A stretch of 64,000 nt of DNA from Rhodanobacteraceae bacterium (GCA_030123585.1 CP126120.1:3101001-3165000), one strand, 5' to 3'; positions 1 to 7,488 are shown, counted from the stretch's first letter. A program made the numbers and translations. Notes: generated from the sequence alone by a model not told the origin.

Positions 1-135
1 CAGGTGCTGCGCGCCAGCATGGAGGATCGCAAGATCGATTTCAGGATGGTGCGGGATTCAGAGACGGCCCACCCTCGCTTGCGTGGGAAACCGCCATCCG
101 TAGCCAAGAGTTCCGTGGCGCCGAAGCGCAAGTGA
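1..135 (+). CDS. rnr: Ribonuclease R, C-terminal end (partial)
   Basis: Frame 1 is open from the first base to a TGA at 133-135 and gives the last 44 residues of a protein. The RKIDF motif followed by a basic, proline-rich tail matches the end of the S1 domain and the tail of RNase R, the processive 3'-5' exoribonuclease that degrades structured RNA. The identification depends on this short segment plus the fact that rlmB follows, as it does directly after rnr in many gammaproteobacteria. The catalytic RNB domain lies outside the window. Confidence 0.7.
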   Translation, partial: QVLRASMEDRKIDFRMVRDSETAHPRLRGKPPSVAKSSVAPKRK

Positions 136-157
136 AACGGGCAACACGACACACTTC

Positions 158-295
158 GTCATTCCGGGGCTGCCCGCGCCTTGTGCGGGCAGAACCCGGA
201 ATCGGTATCGCGGCCTGTACCGATCTTCAAACCGATTCCGGATTCGGGCCCCGGATCAAGTCCGGGGCAGGCTCTGCGGCCCGCTCCGGAATGAC
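158..295. repeat. Dispersed palindromic repeat, GTCATTCCGG family, copy 1
   Basis: The element begins GTCATTCCGG (158-167) and ends with its exact inverse, CCGGAATGAC (286-295); inside are further internal inverted segments built on CCGGAATC. It fills most of the 300-base gap between rnr and rlmB. Related copies lie at 30253-30292 and 41336-41489. No gene is apparent in the gap. It is probably a non-coding miniature palindromic element that may form a hairpin in the rnr-rlmB transcript. Confidence 0.75.
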
Positions 296-435
296 CAGCA
301 TGATGAGAGCGGGGCACCCGAATAACGATGCTGATTTGGCTGAGGCCCGAGGCTAATCGGGAAGGCAGATTCCGGGTCGGCCCGGACTGACGAAATAGAA
401 TTGGGCTGCGTTGTTCAAGAGCGAGCACCATCCGA

Positions 436-1173
436 ATGAGCGAATCCTGGATCGTCGGCATCAATCCGGTCGAAGGCGCGCTGGCCAACGACCCGTCGCG
501 CGTGCGCGAGATCCTGGTCGAGCAGGGCGCGCATAACCCACGCATCACTGCACTGGTCGACGAAGCCAAGCGGCTCGGCGTGCGCGTGCACTCACGTCCG
601 CGCGCGATGCTGGACAAGGTTTCCGGCCACGCACGGCACCAGGGCATCGCCGCGAACTACGAAGTGCCGGCAGCGAAGTCCGAACACGATTTGGCGGATT
701 TGCTGGATGCCGGCGACGCGTTGTTCCTGGTGCTGGACGGCGTCACCGATCCGCACAACCTCGGCGCCTGCCTGCGCAGCGCGGCGGCGGCCGGCGCCAC
801 CGCGGTGATCGTGCCGAAGGATCGCGCGGTCGGCATCACGCCGGTGGTGCGGCGCGCCTCGGCGGGCGCGGTCGATCGCGTGCCGTTGATCGAAGTGACC
901 AACCTTGCACGCACGCTGCGCGACATGAAGGACGCCGGCGTTTGGCTGACGGGTCTCGCCGGCGAGGTGGAGGCGTCGCTCTACGATGTCGATCTCAAGG
1001 GCAAGGTCGCGCTGGTGATGGGCGGCGAAGGCGAGGGCATGCGGCGCCTCACGCGCGAGGCCTGCGACCACCTGGCGCGCATCCCGATGCCGGGTTCGAT
1101 GGAAAGCCTGAACGTTTCGGTGGCGACGGGTGTTGCGCTGTTCGAGGCGGTACGGCAAAGGAGCAACGCATGA
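436..1173 (+). CDS. rlmB: 23S rRNA (guanosine-2'-O)-methyltransferase RlmB
   Basis: This 245-residue protein is a SPOUT-class RNA methyltransferase. It methylates the ribose of G2251 in the 23S rRNA P-loop using S-adenosylmethionine. An N-terminal substrate-binding domain (about 1-75) starts with a VGINPVEGAL segment. The trefoil-knot domain (about 95-245) carries three signature stretches: a DGVTDPHNLGACLRSA segment, LVMGGEGEGMRRL and SMESLNVSVATGVALFE. Length is normal for the family. The ATG at 436 is the first in frame and leaves room for the upstream repeat. The stop overlaps the next gene's start (ATGA). Position after rnr supports the name. Confidence 0.95.
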   Translation: MSESWIVGINPVEGALANDPSRVREILVEQGAHNPRITALVDEAKRLGVRVHSRPRAMLDKVSGHARHQGIAANYEVPAAKSEHDLADLLDAGDALFLVLDGVTDPHNLGACLRSAAAAGATAVIVPKDRAVGITPVVRRASAGAVDRVPLIEVTNLARTLRDMKDAGVWLTGLAGEVEASLYDVDLKGKVALVMGGEGEGMRRLTREACDHLARIPMPGSMESLNVSVATGVALFEAVRQRSNA

Positions 1174-1436
1174 ACATCGGCATCACCATCGACTGGACGG
1201 TCATCGTCGGGCTGCTCGGGATGATCGTCACGCTGCTCGCGTATTTCCTGCTGCAGGCGCAGAAACTGCACGGCAATGGCCTGATCTACCAGTTGATGAA
1301 CGCGCTGGGCGCGCTCGGCGTCGCGATTTCCCTGCTGTTCGGCAAGTTCAATCTGCCGGCGTTCCTGCTGGAGGTGGTCTGGCTCGCGATCAGCATCTAC
1401 GGCATCGTGGTGGCAAGACGCATCCGCGTGCAGTAA
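1170..1436 (+). CDS. Small inner-membrane protein of unknown function
   Basis: This 88-residue protein consists of three predicted transmembrane stretches, around residues 8-28, 38-58 and 63-82, separated by short polar turns with a KLHGNG loop. It resembles small bacterial membrane proteins that lack an assigned function; no catalytic residues are visible. The ATG at 1170 overlaps the rlmB stop by four bases, so translation is probably coupled to rlmB. Its frame is independent of rlmB and the hydrophobic pattern is clear, so I regard it as real. Function cannot be inferred beyond co-expression. Confidence 0.75.
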   Translation: MNIGITIDWTVIVGLLGMIVTLLAYFLLQAQKLHGNGLIYQLMNALGALGVAISLLFGKFNLPAFLLEVVWLAISIYGIVVARRIRVQ

Positions 1437-1441
1437 CCGCA

Positions 1442-2098
1442 TCAGCGTTTGCTCCGCGCCGGTTTCTTTGCGCCGCCGGGTTTGCGCTTGCGGGCGGCAT
1501 CGCGGCGCTGTTCGCGGAACGCCGAGTTGTACGCCGCGATTTCGCGGCGCAGCGTTTGCGATGCCTTGGGCAGCTTGCCGGCGTCGATGGCCTTTTCCAT
1601 CCGCTGCATCAGATCCCAATCGTGGTAATCGCGATAGGGCTTGAGGTCCAGGTCCTTCGGCACCTTTTTCAAACGCTCGTCGCCGACGCTCTTCACATAC
1701 TTCTGCATGAAACGGTCGTACGCGCGCCACGAAATCCGTTCGGCGCGCACCGCGGCTTCCTCCGCGCGGGTCGCGATCTGGTGCGCGTGCAGGTAGTGCA
1801 GGCCGAGCTGGTCGATCAGCGTTTTTTCGACTTCCTCGTGCATAATCAGGAAACGATCGACGTCGATGGTGCGGCCGCGATACTTGAAGCTGAAGGGCAG
1901 GTGGCGGTCGATGTAGATGGTCTTGCCGTCCATGCTGTAGCCGGCGAGATAGGGAATGTCGTGGCTGCGGTCGAGTTTCTTCACCCGGCGCAGGATCGCG
2001 TCCAGCGCGCGGTCCAGCATCAGGCTGGACACGAACCAGTTCGGCGTGTGCAGCTTTGCGTGCGGCGCATCGGGATGGCAGGCGCGGTCGAAGTGCAT
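1442..2098 (-). CDS. Conserved protein of unknown function
   Basis: The gene encodes 218 residues with no signal peptide or transmembrane segment. The N-terminal half contains a DGKTIYIDRHLP segment, a MHEEVEKTL segment and an LHYLHAHQIAT segment, which supply several His and Glu residues. A metal-dependent fold would be conceivable but is not demonstrated. The C-terminus is strongly basic (RKRKPGGAKKPARSKR) and could bind nucleic acid. I chose the ATG at 2098 over one further upstream because the upstream option would overlap the divergent alkyltransferase-like gene. The gene converges on the small membrane protein gene with only five bases between stops. Confidence 0.7.
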   Translation of the reverse strand: MHFDRACHPDAPHAKLHTPNWFVSSLMLDRALDAILRRVKKLDRSHDIPYLAGYSMDGKTIYIDRHLPFSFKYRGRTIDVDRFLIMHEEVEKTLIDQLGLHYLHAHQIATRAEEAAVRAERISWRAYDRFMQKYVKSVGDERLKKVPKDLDLKPYRDYHDWDLMQRMEKAIDAGKLPKASQTLRREIAAYNSAFREQRRDAARKRKPGGAKKPARSKR

Positions 2099-2189
2099 GG
2101 GCGTGCTCCGTGGAGGGACCGCGCGCAGCATACGCTGCTTCGGCGAGCGTGCGGAATATGCGCGCCGCGCGGTTATCCTTGCCGCTCGC

Positions 2190-2537
2190 ATGCGCACCGC
2201 CATGGACCAACGCTACCAACGCATCTACGCAACCATCGCCGCGATTCCGGTCGGGCGCGTTGCCAGCTACGGCCAGATCGCGGCGCGCGCGGGCTTGCCG
2301 GGCCGCGCGCGGCTCGTGGGCACGGCATTGCGCGACACGCCGGACGGCATGGATCTGCCGTGGTTCCGGGTGCTGCACGCCGACGGCACCATTGCCCTGC
2401 CGCGCGGCAGCCGCGGTTTCCGCGAGCAGACGCGCCGCCTGCGCGCCGAAGGCGTGGAGGTGCGCGATGGCCGCGTGCCGATGGCGGCGTTCGGGCTCGA
2501 TGCCGACCTGGACCGCGCCCTGTGGGGCGTCGGCTGA
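2190..2537 (+). CDS. Alkyltransferase-like protein (MGMT DNA-binding domain)
   Basis: This 115-residue protein is a single MGMT-type DNA-binding domain: a VGRVASYGQIAARAG helix-turn-helix region followed by PWFRVL. In active O6-alkylguanine-DNA alkyltransferases the equivalent motif is PCHRV. Here the acceptor cysteine is replaced by tryptophan, which defines the alkyltransferase-like (ATL) class. ATL proteins bind and flip O6-alkylguanine without repairing it and pass the lesion to nucleotide excision repair. A second in-frame ATG at 2202 is an alternative start. The window also encodes UvrA and UvrB, the pathway ATLs feed into, though far away. Confidence 0.9.
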   Translation: MRTAMDQRYQRIYATIAAIPVGRVASYGQIAARAGLPGRARLVGTALRDTPDGMDLPWFRVLHADGTIALPRGSRGFREQTRRLRAEGVEVRDGRVPMAAFGLDADLDRALWGVG

Positions 2538-2635
2538 GCCGAAAATGCTTGACGCTTGTGGTAGCCGCCGTTGTAATACGCGGTTCGTGATTGCTGCCTG
2601 CGCAATGCAGGCATCCACGCCGTCACGACGGGTCC

Positions 2636-2654
2636 GGCCAGGTAGCTCAGTTGG
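2636..2654 (+). other. Orphan copy of the tRNA-Phe 5' end
   Basis: The 19 bases GGCCAGGTAGCTCAGTTGG are identical to the first 19 bases of the intact tRNA-Phe gene at 2826. After them the match stops: no anticodon arm, T arm or 3' acceptor follows. A perfect 9-3-9 hairpin (GGCGATGCC / GGCATCGCC) lies shortly downstream at 2672-2692. I read this as a truncated duplicate of the tRNA gene rather than a functional tRNA. The gap from 2538 to 2825 has no convincing protein gene. Confidence 0.6.
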
Positions 2655-2825
2655 GCGAGTGGCCGCGCTGAGGCGATGCCGGGGGCATCGCCTGCGGACA
2701 CGAGCGCCGGAGACAGGAGTCGAAGGCGGGGTTGCTTGGCGAGACATGGATGTCGAGACTAGCAACGCCGTCCGCGCGTGCAATGCGCGTGGGCGAGCTT
2801 CACAAAATGCACGTCACAACAATTT

Positions 2826-2901
2826 GGCCAGGTAGCTCAGTTGGTAGAGCAGGGGACTGAAAATCCCCGTGTCGGTGGTTCGATTCCGCCCCTGGCCACC
2901 A
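2826..2901 (+). tRNA. tRNA-Phe (anticodon GAA)
   Basis: A 76-base cloverleaf: acceptor stem GGCCAGG pairs with CCTGGCC, the D arm contains AGCTCAGTTGGTAGAGC, the anticodon loop CTGAAAA gives GAA (Phe), and the T loop is TTCGATT. CCA is encoded at the 3' end. It is the probable target of the integrase that starts about 160 bases downstream, since P4-type integrases commonly recombine within the 3' half of tRNA genes. Confidence 0.97.
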
Positions 2902-2935
2902 CTTCGGAATCTCACCGCTTCCCGCAACCCCCTAC

Positions 2936-2960
2936 AAACCGCGCAATGACGCGGTTTTTT
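2936..2960 (+). terminator. Rho-independent terminator after tRNA-Phe
   Basis: An eight-base stem AAACCGCG / CGCGGTTT with the loop CAATGA is followed directly by a run of T. It lies 35 bases after the tRNA and would end the tRNA transcript before the integrase gene. Confidence 0.8.
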
Positions 2961-3063
2961 CATGCCTACGGTTCCCGCAAGGTTGTACCAACATCCCTTG
3001 TCATCCCGCAAGCTTGGTACTAGCCTTGGTTCCAACGGCAACCGCCGCCTAGGGGTTAGTACC

Positions 3064-4296
3064 ATGCCAAGGCTCGCTGATCCTCTCACGCCTTCCGCAG
3101 TCTTGAATGCCAAGCCGAAGGCCGAACCGTACACGCTGCCGGATGGGCGCGGCATGTTCCTGCTGGTGCAGCCGAACGGTTCGCGATGGTGGCGATTCAA
3201 ATACCGCCGACCCGGCACCGGCAAGCGCAACACGCTATCGCTGGGCACCTTCCCCGACGTATCGCTACGCAAGGCGCGCGAGCGCCGCGACGAAGCGCGC
3301 CGGTTGCTGGCCGATGGCATCGACCCCGGCGACAAGCGCAAGGCTGAACAGGCGGCGGGCGCGGAAACCTTTGAAGCCATCGCACGCGAATGGTTCGCCA
3401 AGTATTCGCCGAATTGGGCACCGGGCCATTCAAGCAAGATCATTCGACGGCTGGAACTAGACGTATTCCCGTGGATCGGCGGCAAGCCGGTTGCCAGCGT
3501 CACCGCACCGGACGTGCTGGCGGTATTGCGTCGCATCGAATCGCGCGGAGTGATCGAAACCGCCTACCGTGCGAAAACGAACGTCGGCCAAGTGATGCGC
3601 TACGCCATTGCCACCGGACGCGCGAATCTTGACCCGACGCCATCGTTGCGCGGTGCGCTGGCACCGTCACCCGAGCGCCACCATGCGAGCATCACCGATC
3701 CCGATCGCATCGGCGAATTGTTGCGGGCCATCGACGGTTACGCTGGCGACTACACGACGCGCGGCGCGCTGCTGCTCGCTTCGCTGTCCTTCGTGCGACC
3801 CGGCGAACTGCGCGGGGCAGAGTGGGCAGAAATAGACCTGGACAAAGCCGAGTGGCGCATCCCTGCCGAGCGCATGAAGATGCGCGCGCCGCATATCGTG
3901 CCGCTGGCGTCGCAAGCCGTGGCGATCCTGCGCGACCTGCAACCGTTGACCGGAGCCGGGCGCTACGTGTTTCCGGGCGCGCGCAGCCGCAAGCGGGCCA
4001 TGAGCGAAAACACCGTGAACGCTGCGCTGCGCCGCATGGGTTTCGACAAGGGCACCATGACGGGCCACGGGTTCCGCAGCATGGCGTCAACCCTGCTGAA
4101 CGAACAGGGCTGGAACCGTGACGCCATCGAGCGCCAGTTAGCGCACGCCGAACGTGACGCGGTTCGCGCTGCCTACAACTATGCCGAACACCTACCCGAG
4201 CGTAAGCGCATGATGCAGGCATGGGCGGACTACCTGGACGCGCTACGACAAGATCACGGCAAGGTTGTGCCGATCAAGCGGAAGGCCCGCGCCTGA
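3064..4296 (+). CDS. P4-type tyrosine integrase
   Basis: This 410-residue site-specific recombinase has three parts: an N-terminal arm-binding domain of the DUF4102 type (about 5-85), a core-binding SAM-like domain (about 95-185) and a catalytic domain (about 205-385). Catalytic residues are visible: Arg245 (in FVRPGELR), His335 and Arg338 (in GHGFRS) and the nucleophile Tyr371 (in AAYNYAEH). The ATG at 3064 begins with the usual family sequence, while the frame upstream of it overlaps the tRNA terminator. It sits just after tRNA-Phe and on the same strand, so it very probably integrated there. No frameshift or missing catalytic residue is seen. Confidence 0.95.
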   Translation: MPRLADPLTPSAVLNAKPKAEPYTLPDGRGMFLLVQPNGSRWWRFKYRRPGTGKRNTLSLGTFPDVSLRKARERRDEARRLLADGIDPGDKRKAEQAAGAETFEAIAREWFAKYSPNWAPGHSSKIIRRLELDVFPWIGGKPVASVTAPDVLAVLRRIESRGVIETAYRAKTNVGQVMRYAIATGRANLDPTPSLRGALAPSPERHHASITDPDRIGELLRAIDGYAGDYTTRGALLLASLSFVRPGELRGAEWAEIDLDKAEWRIPAERMKMRAPHIVPLASQAVAILRDLQPLTGAGRYVFPGARSRKRAMSENTVNAALRRMGFDKGTMTGHGFRSMASTLLNEQGWNRDAIERQLAHAERDAVRAAYNYAEHLPERKRMMQAWADYLDALRQDHGKVVPIKRKARA

Positions 4297-4399
4297 TCCA
4301 TACTCCGAACCGCCACGGCTAGGCAGGCCAGCCGAACGCCGGACACTCTCACCGGCTGCCGTGGTGCCTTTTCGAGAGCGCACAAGAGAGGTGCGCGCG

Positions 4400-4978
4400 A
4401 TGGTGAAGAAAAAGGTTGCTATCCCGCCGGAGCTTTTGGAAGCGTCCCGCGCCATAGACTCCGCCGTTGCCTTTAATCCTGCCGGAACGCGCGCAGTATT
4501 GTTCATTCCGGATTCTGATTCCCCGGCAGCAAGCAGGCTTGACAAGCGCTGGAAGTACGCCGAATTGCTTGCCAATCGCCTGAATGCGATGCCCGAGATT
4601 CAGGCCCTTTCAGGGGAAGCAACACGCTACCTCAATCACTTGGTCAATTGGCTAGCGAGTCAATCGAACCTTCAGGCCAAGGCACAACACCGCATGGAAC
4701 GTGCGGACTGGATTGGTGAGATGCAGCGGCAGAGCGACGAACGGCGCTCGGGCGCGACTGTGAAGCTGGCGAATGACAAGGTTCACGCCTTGAAAGATGA
4801 TGTGCACCAATTTTGGCTTGAGTATCGCGCAGGCAGGTATCGGAATCGTGGTCTGCGTGGGAATGGTGACTTCTCTCGCGAGTGCGTGAAACGTTGGCCA
4901 GTGCTTAAACAAAGCACCATCGAACGCAAGTGGATTCCGCAATGGGAGAAAGAGGTACGCGCTCACCCCGCTAGCTGA
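4400..4978 (+). CDS. Hypothetical island protein
   Basis: The gene encodes 192 residues, soluble, without a family I recognise. It begins with a basic MVKKK stretch. A central region (about 60-130) is rich in charged residues and could be helical, and the C-terminal half is rich in Arg and Trp. The start at 4400 has an AGAGAGG ribosome-binding site about ten bases upstream, which is why I prefer it to an in-frame start at 4265. It follows the integrase by about 100 bases and precedes the AlpA-like regulator, so it is part of the mobile island. Function unknown. Confidence 0.65.
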   Translation: MVKKKVAIPPELLEASRAIDSAVAFNPAGTRAVLFIPDSDSPAASRLDKRWKYAELLANRLNAMPEIQALSGEATRYLNHLVNWLASQSNLQAKAQHRMERADWIGEMQRQSDERRSGATVKLANDKVHALKDDVHQFWLEYRAGRYRNRGLRGNGDFSRECVKRWPVLKQSTIERKWIPQWEKEVRAHPAS

Positions 4979-4984
4979 GTGCCA

Positions 4985-4998
4985 CCCTGCTAGCAGGG
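4985..4998. other. Palindrome after the hypothetical gene
   Basis: CCCTGCTAGCAGGG is a perfect palindrome five bases after the preceding stop. It is followed by TTGAAAAG, not a clean T run, so it may be a weak terminator or an operator. Confidence 0.35.
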
Positions 4999-5052
4999 TT
5001 GAAAAGTCGCGTGATTCCTGCTGTTCAATAGGCATCGCTGCATCCCGCAGCC

Positions 5053-5071
5053 GTCACGGGGAACCCGTGAC
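5053..5071. promoter_or_regulatory. Inverted repeat upstream of AlpA-like regulator
   Basis: GTCACGGG / CCCGTGAC with three bases between the arms lies 19 bases before the start codon of the small helix-turn-helix gene. The position fits an autoregulatory operator, but there is no direct proof; a transcript hairpin is the alternative. Confidence 0.4.
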
Positions 5072-5089
5072 GCGACCGGAGATAACGCG

Positions 5090-5314
5090 ATGCAACCCGA
5101 ACACCCCGCAACACCGCCAGCCGCGAAGGCCGCCGCTGGCTATCTGCTAACTGATTCCGAAGTCGCCGCGCTGTTGGGTGCGAGCCTGCAAACCGTCCGT
5201 AACTGGCGCTGGCGTGGCGAAGGCCCGCGATTCGTGAAGCTGGGCGGGCGGATGGTGCGCTACAAACCCGCCGACGTGCAGGCCTTCATCGAAGGCCAAG
5301 GGGAAGCGGCATGA
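5090..5314 (+). CDS. AlpA/excisionase-like helix-turn-helix protein
   Basis: This is a 74-residue protein with a winged helix-turn-helix of the MerR/AlpA type. The segments LLTDSEVAALLGASLQTVRNW and GPRFVKLGGRMVRYKPADV match the usual layout for prophage regulators and excisionases (HTH_17 class). Such proteins bind attachment-site or promoter DNA of integrated elements and either activate or act as a directionality factor for the integrase. A GGAG ribosome-binding site precedes the ATG. The stop overlaps the start of the next gene (ATGA). Size, fold and integrase linkage make an excision or regulatory role likely. Confidence 0.85.
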   Translation: MQPEHPATPPAAKAAAGYLLTDSEVAALLGASLQTVRNWRWRGEGPRFVKLGGRMVRYKPADVQAFIEGQGEAA

Positions 5315-5679
5315 ACGCGCCGACGACACGCTGCGCGGCTATCGCGCCAAAGCTCACCGGCGCGCGTTGCCAATGCACCGGCTGCGGTGAGTATTTCACC
5401 AGCGAGCGGGCATTTGACCGTCACCGCATTGGCGAATACGCGAAGCCCGGACAATGGCAGGGCACGCGCCGATGCATGACACAAGCCGAAATGGATGCTG
5501 CGGGTTTCGAACGCAACGCCAAGGGGTTCCGTGGCGAGCCCGGACGGGCGCGGGTTGCTACGCATTCCGCAATTCCAGCGCATCGCGGCACCCCGGCAAT
5601 GGTAGAGCCTACCCCCGCACCTGCGAAGGGCTGGAAAGGCGACGGGCGCGCGTCATTGCGCGGCGAGGGCGCGCCATGA
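5311..5679 (+). CDS. Small zinc-finger-like island protein
   Basis: The gene encodes 122 residues. Near the N-terminus (about 19-40) two cysteines and two basic-flanked histidine or arginine positions occur in CQCTGCGEYFTSERAFDRHR, which resembles a single C2H2-type finger with an incomplete last ligand. The rest is low-complexity and rich in Pro, Ala and Gly. Similar small proteins occur in xanthomonad phage-like islands. It overlaps both neighbours by four bases (ATGA at each end), so it is translationally coupled to the AlpA-like regulator and to the next gene. DNA binding is an inference. Confidence 0.7.
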   Translation: MNAPTTRCAAIAPKLTGARCQCTGCGEYFTSERAFDRHRIGEYAKPGQWQGTRRCMTQAEMDAAGFERNAKGFRGEPGRARVATHSAIPAHRGTPAMVEPTPAPAKGWKGDGRASLRGEGAP

Positions 5680-6221
5680 CCCGCGAACGATGGAAAGTCA
5701 AAGGACGCCGCGATGCAAAAGCGCGGTTCGCGCTGATCCCCGCCGACGTGATCCATTCCGCGAACTGGGCGCGCGCATCGAAGCCGTGCCGGGCGCTCGT
5801 GACAGACATTGCGGTTCAATACAGCGGGCACAACAACGGCGACTTGACGGCGAGCATCACGGTCTTGCGCCCGACCGGGTGGACTTCACCGGGCACGATC
5901 AAGGCGCTATTGCAGGAAGCCGCCCATTACGGGCTGCTGGTGCGGACGCGACAAGGCGGCCTGCTGATCGGCGCGAGCCTGTACGCGCTGGGCTGGAAGC
6001 CAGTGGACGCCTGCATTGATCCGCGCACCCACGATTGCAAGCTGGATGATCCTTCGATGGTGGGCGTCACGCCGGGCCGCTGGCGAGTACCGCAACCGAA
6101 GTACCAGCGTCCGGCCAGAAAAAAATCTGCCACTACGCCGCGCGTACTGGACCGCTACGCCGCGCGTACAAGCAAACCGGCTCACCGCTACGCCGCGCGT
6201 AGCGATACGGGCACTTTTTGA
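5676..6221 (+). CDS. Putative replication/initiator-like island protein
   Basis: A 181-residue basic protein. The middle part (about 75-120) has a segment TSPGTIKALLQEAAHYGLLVRTRQGG that looks like a winged helix-turn-helix ending in a beta wing. The C-terminus is basic and repetitive because the coding sequence runs through three copies of a DNA repeat. A helix-turn-helix protein whose gene carries iteron-like repeats at its end suggests an initiator or autorepressor, but I do not recognise a named Rep family. Start and stop of the preceding gene overlap (ATGA). The repeats are not in one reading frame, so they act at the DNA level. Confidence 0.55.
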   Translation: MTRERWKVKGRRDAKARFALIPADVIHSANWARASKPCRALVTDIAVQYSGHNNGDLTASITVLRPTGWTSPGTIKALLQEAAHYGLLVRTRQGGLLIGASLYALGWKPVDACIDPRTHDCKLDDPSMVGVTPGRWRVPQPKYQRPARKKSATTPRVLDRYAARTSKPAHRYAARSDTGTF

Positions 6222-6246
6222 GGCTTTCACCGCTACGCCGCGCGTA
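6133..6246. repeat. Four iteron-like repeats (CTACGCCGCGCGTA)
   Basis: Four exact copies of CTACGCCGCGCGTA lie at 6133-6146, 6155-6168, 6188-6201 and 6233-6246. Each contains the interrupted palindrome TACGC-CGC-GCGTA, and copies 2-4 are also preceded by CG. Start-to-start distances are 22, 33 and 45 bases, close to two, three and four turns of the helix. The first three are inside the end of the preceding gene, in different frames, and the fourth is between genes. They look like binding sites for an initiator or repressor. Confidence 0.75.
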
Positions 6247-6276
6247 CACCTATAAGAATCTACCAAGCGGGAGCGC

Positions 6277-6558
6277 ATGCGGATGCTTGGGGCTGGTGAT
6301 TCGATGCCCGTGCTGGACGGCGGCGATTCGAACGAGAAAAGGCGACGAACGATGAAACCGAACCCGAAAACTGAAATCGACCGCGCGTTGCATGATGCTA
6401 ACCGGATAACCGGATGGAACTTGCGCAAGGTTCCGGTTCGGCGCTTCCGGCTTGGCGACTGCACGCTGATCGTTGTCCCCGCGCGGCGCTGGGCATACCA
6501 GCGATGGGAACGGCTGACAGCCGAACGGCGACGCCAGCACGGCGGGAATGCGGCATGA
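6277..6558 (+). CDS. Hypothetical island protein
   Basis: This protein has 93 residues if the ATG at 6277 is used, which has GGGAG six bases upstream. A second in-frame ATG at 6352 would give 68 residues and retain the more protein-like part. It is basic, with an RRFRLGDCTLIVVPARRWAYQRW segment that could be a beta-rich patch followed by a helix. No family is recognised. It lies right after the iteron-like repeats and its stop overlaps the next start (ATGA), so it belongs to the island operon. Confidence 0.55.
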   Translation: MRMLGAGDSMPVLDGGDSNEKRRRTMKPNPKTEIDRALHDANRITGWNLRKVPVRRFRLGDCTLIVVPARRWAYQRWERLTAERRRQHGGNAA

Positions 6559-7190
6559 GCTACCCAGGCGGTTGGCGACCGCATCTTGAATCCGCGTTGT
6601 GCCTGAATCTGCAAACCCTGTTCAAGCGCAGCGCGATATGGCCGGGCTGCGACACTTCCGGCGGCTGGCAGTGGACTGACAACTACACGGGCGAGCAAAC
6701 CGGGAGCATCGGCTACCGCGCGAAGCTGGGCAACGATGAAGGCGAACTCACCCTGAACTACGTCGTTGGCACCGGCGACGAACGCAGCGTGATCGAGTGC
6801 CATATCTGGCTGGTGACGCGGCCATGCTACTACGGTGGACGGCGCTGGTATTTCGTCTGCCCGTACACCGGCAGGCATGCGCGCAAGCTTTACAAATGGC
6901 CGGGCATCGAAAAGTTTTGCCATCGTGAAGCGATCAGGCCAAAGCCAACCTATGCCAGTCAGCGCGTAGGCGGCTTGGATCGGGTCTATGCACAACGCTG
7001 GGCGCTGCGGCGCAAGCTGGGCGATCATGACAGCGATCTTTTCGGCGAACCGTACAAGCCGAAATGGATGCGCTGGCGCACGTTCCAGCGATACCTTGAC
7101 CGCGACGCGGAATTGGAAGCGCGTGAAAGCCGTTACGTTTGCGGCCTGCTGGGAAGGTTCGGCGTGCCGGGCCTCGATGCGTTGACCTGA
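6555..7190 (+). CDS. Hypothetical island protein with paired cysteines
   Basis: A 211-residue soluble protein. A central region (about 75-115) carries CHIWLVTRPCYYGG, then WYFVCPYTGRHARKLY, so three cysteines and histidines are arranged like a small zinc-binding site. Aromatic residues are frequent. The C-terminal third is charged and helical. I have seen similar proteins next to integrases in proteobacterial islands, but no function is established. It is translationally coupled to the preceding gene. A DNA- or RNA-binding role is only a guess. Confidence 0.6.
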   Translation: MSYPGGWRPHLESALCLNLQTLFKRSAIWPGCDTSGGWQWTDNYTGEQTGSIGYRAKLGNDEGELTLNYVVGTGDERSVIECHIWLVTRPCYYGGRRWYFVCPYTGRHARKLYKWPGIEKFCHREAIRPKPTYASQRVGGLDRVYAQRWALRRKLGDHDSDLFGEPYKPKWMRWRTFQRYLDRDAELEARESRYVCGLLGRFGVPGLDALT

Positions 7191-7236
7191 TAACGGCGGG
7201 TTAGACTGGTCCTAGGCATCGTCAAGGGGATAGCGC

Positions 7237-7488
7237 ATGAAAGCAGCCATGTTTTACGCCTTCTGGTTGATTGTCGGCGTTGTGGCGTGGATGTACGGCG
7301 ACCAAATCAAAGCATGGGAACACTCTCACGCATACCTGATGGCGTGGATTGTGGGCGTTGTCGTGATCGGATGGGTGTTTTACGTGATCGAATCGACTAC
7401 GCGTCAGATCGGGATTCAGATTGACGGACTAGCTGCACGTATCCAAGCACTGGAAGATCAGATAGGTATCAACAACCGCGACTGCTGA
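7237..7488 (+). CDS. Small two-helix membrane protein
   Basis: The gene encodes 83 residues: two predicted transmembrane helices (about 5-22 and 33-55) followed by a short amphipathic, coiled-coil-like tail (about 58-80, IDGLAARIQALEDQI). Such small proteins with a C-terminal coiled coil are common in phage and conjugative islands. The ATG is preceded by AAGGGG about ten bases upstream. There is no recognised family. It is convergent with the next gene. Confidence 0.6.
   Translation: MKAAMFYAFWLIVGVVAWMYGDQIKAWEHSHAYLMAWIVGVVVIGWVFYVIESTTRQIGIQIDGLAARIQALEDQIGINNRDC

Noticed and set aside
2672..2692. Terminator at the hairpin after the truncated tRNA copy
   Set aside because: No T run follows and no gene directly precedes it.
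981..2783. A 600-codon open frame on the minus strand across rlmB and neighbours
   Set aside because: It runs opposite to well-identified genes, has low-complexity Arg/Ala-rich translation and no family features; it is an effect of high GC content. The same applies to 27208-30402 and 15201-18248 beyond the multicopper oxidase.
6133..6246. CRISPR array
   Set aside because: Only four 14-base units, unequal spacing, overlap with a coding frame and no cas genes in the window.
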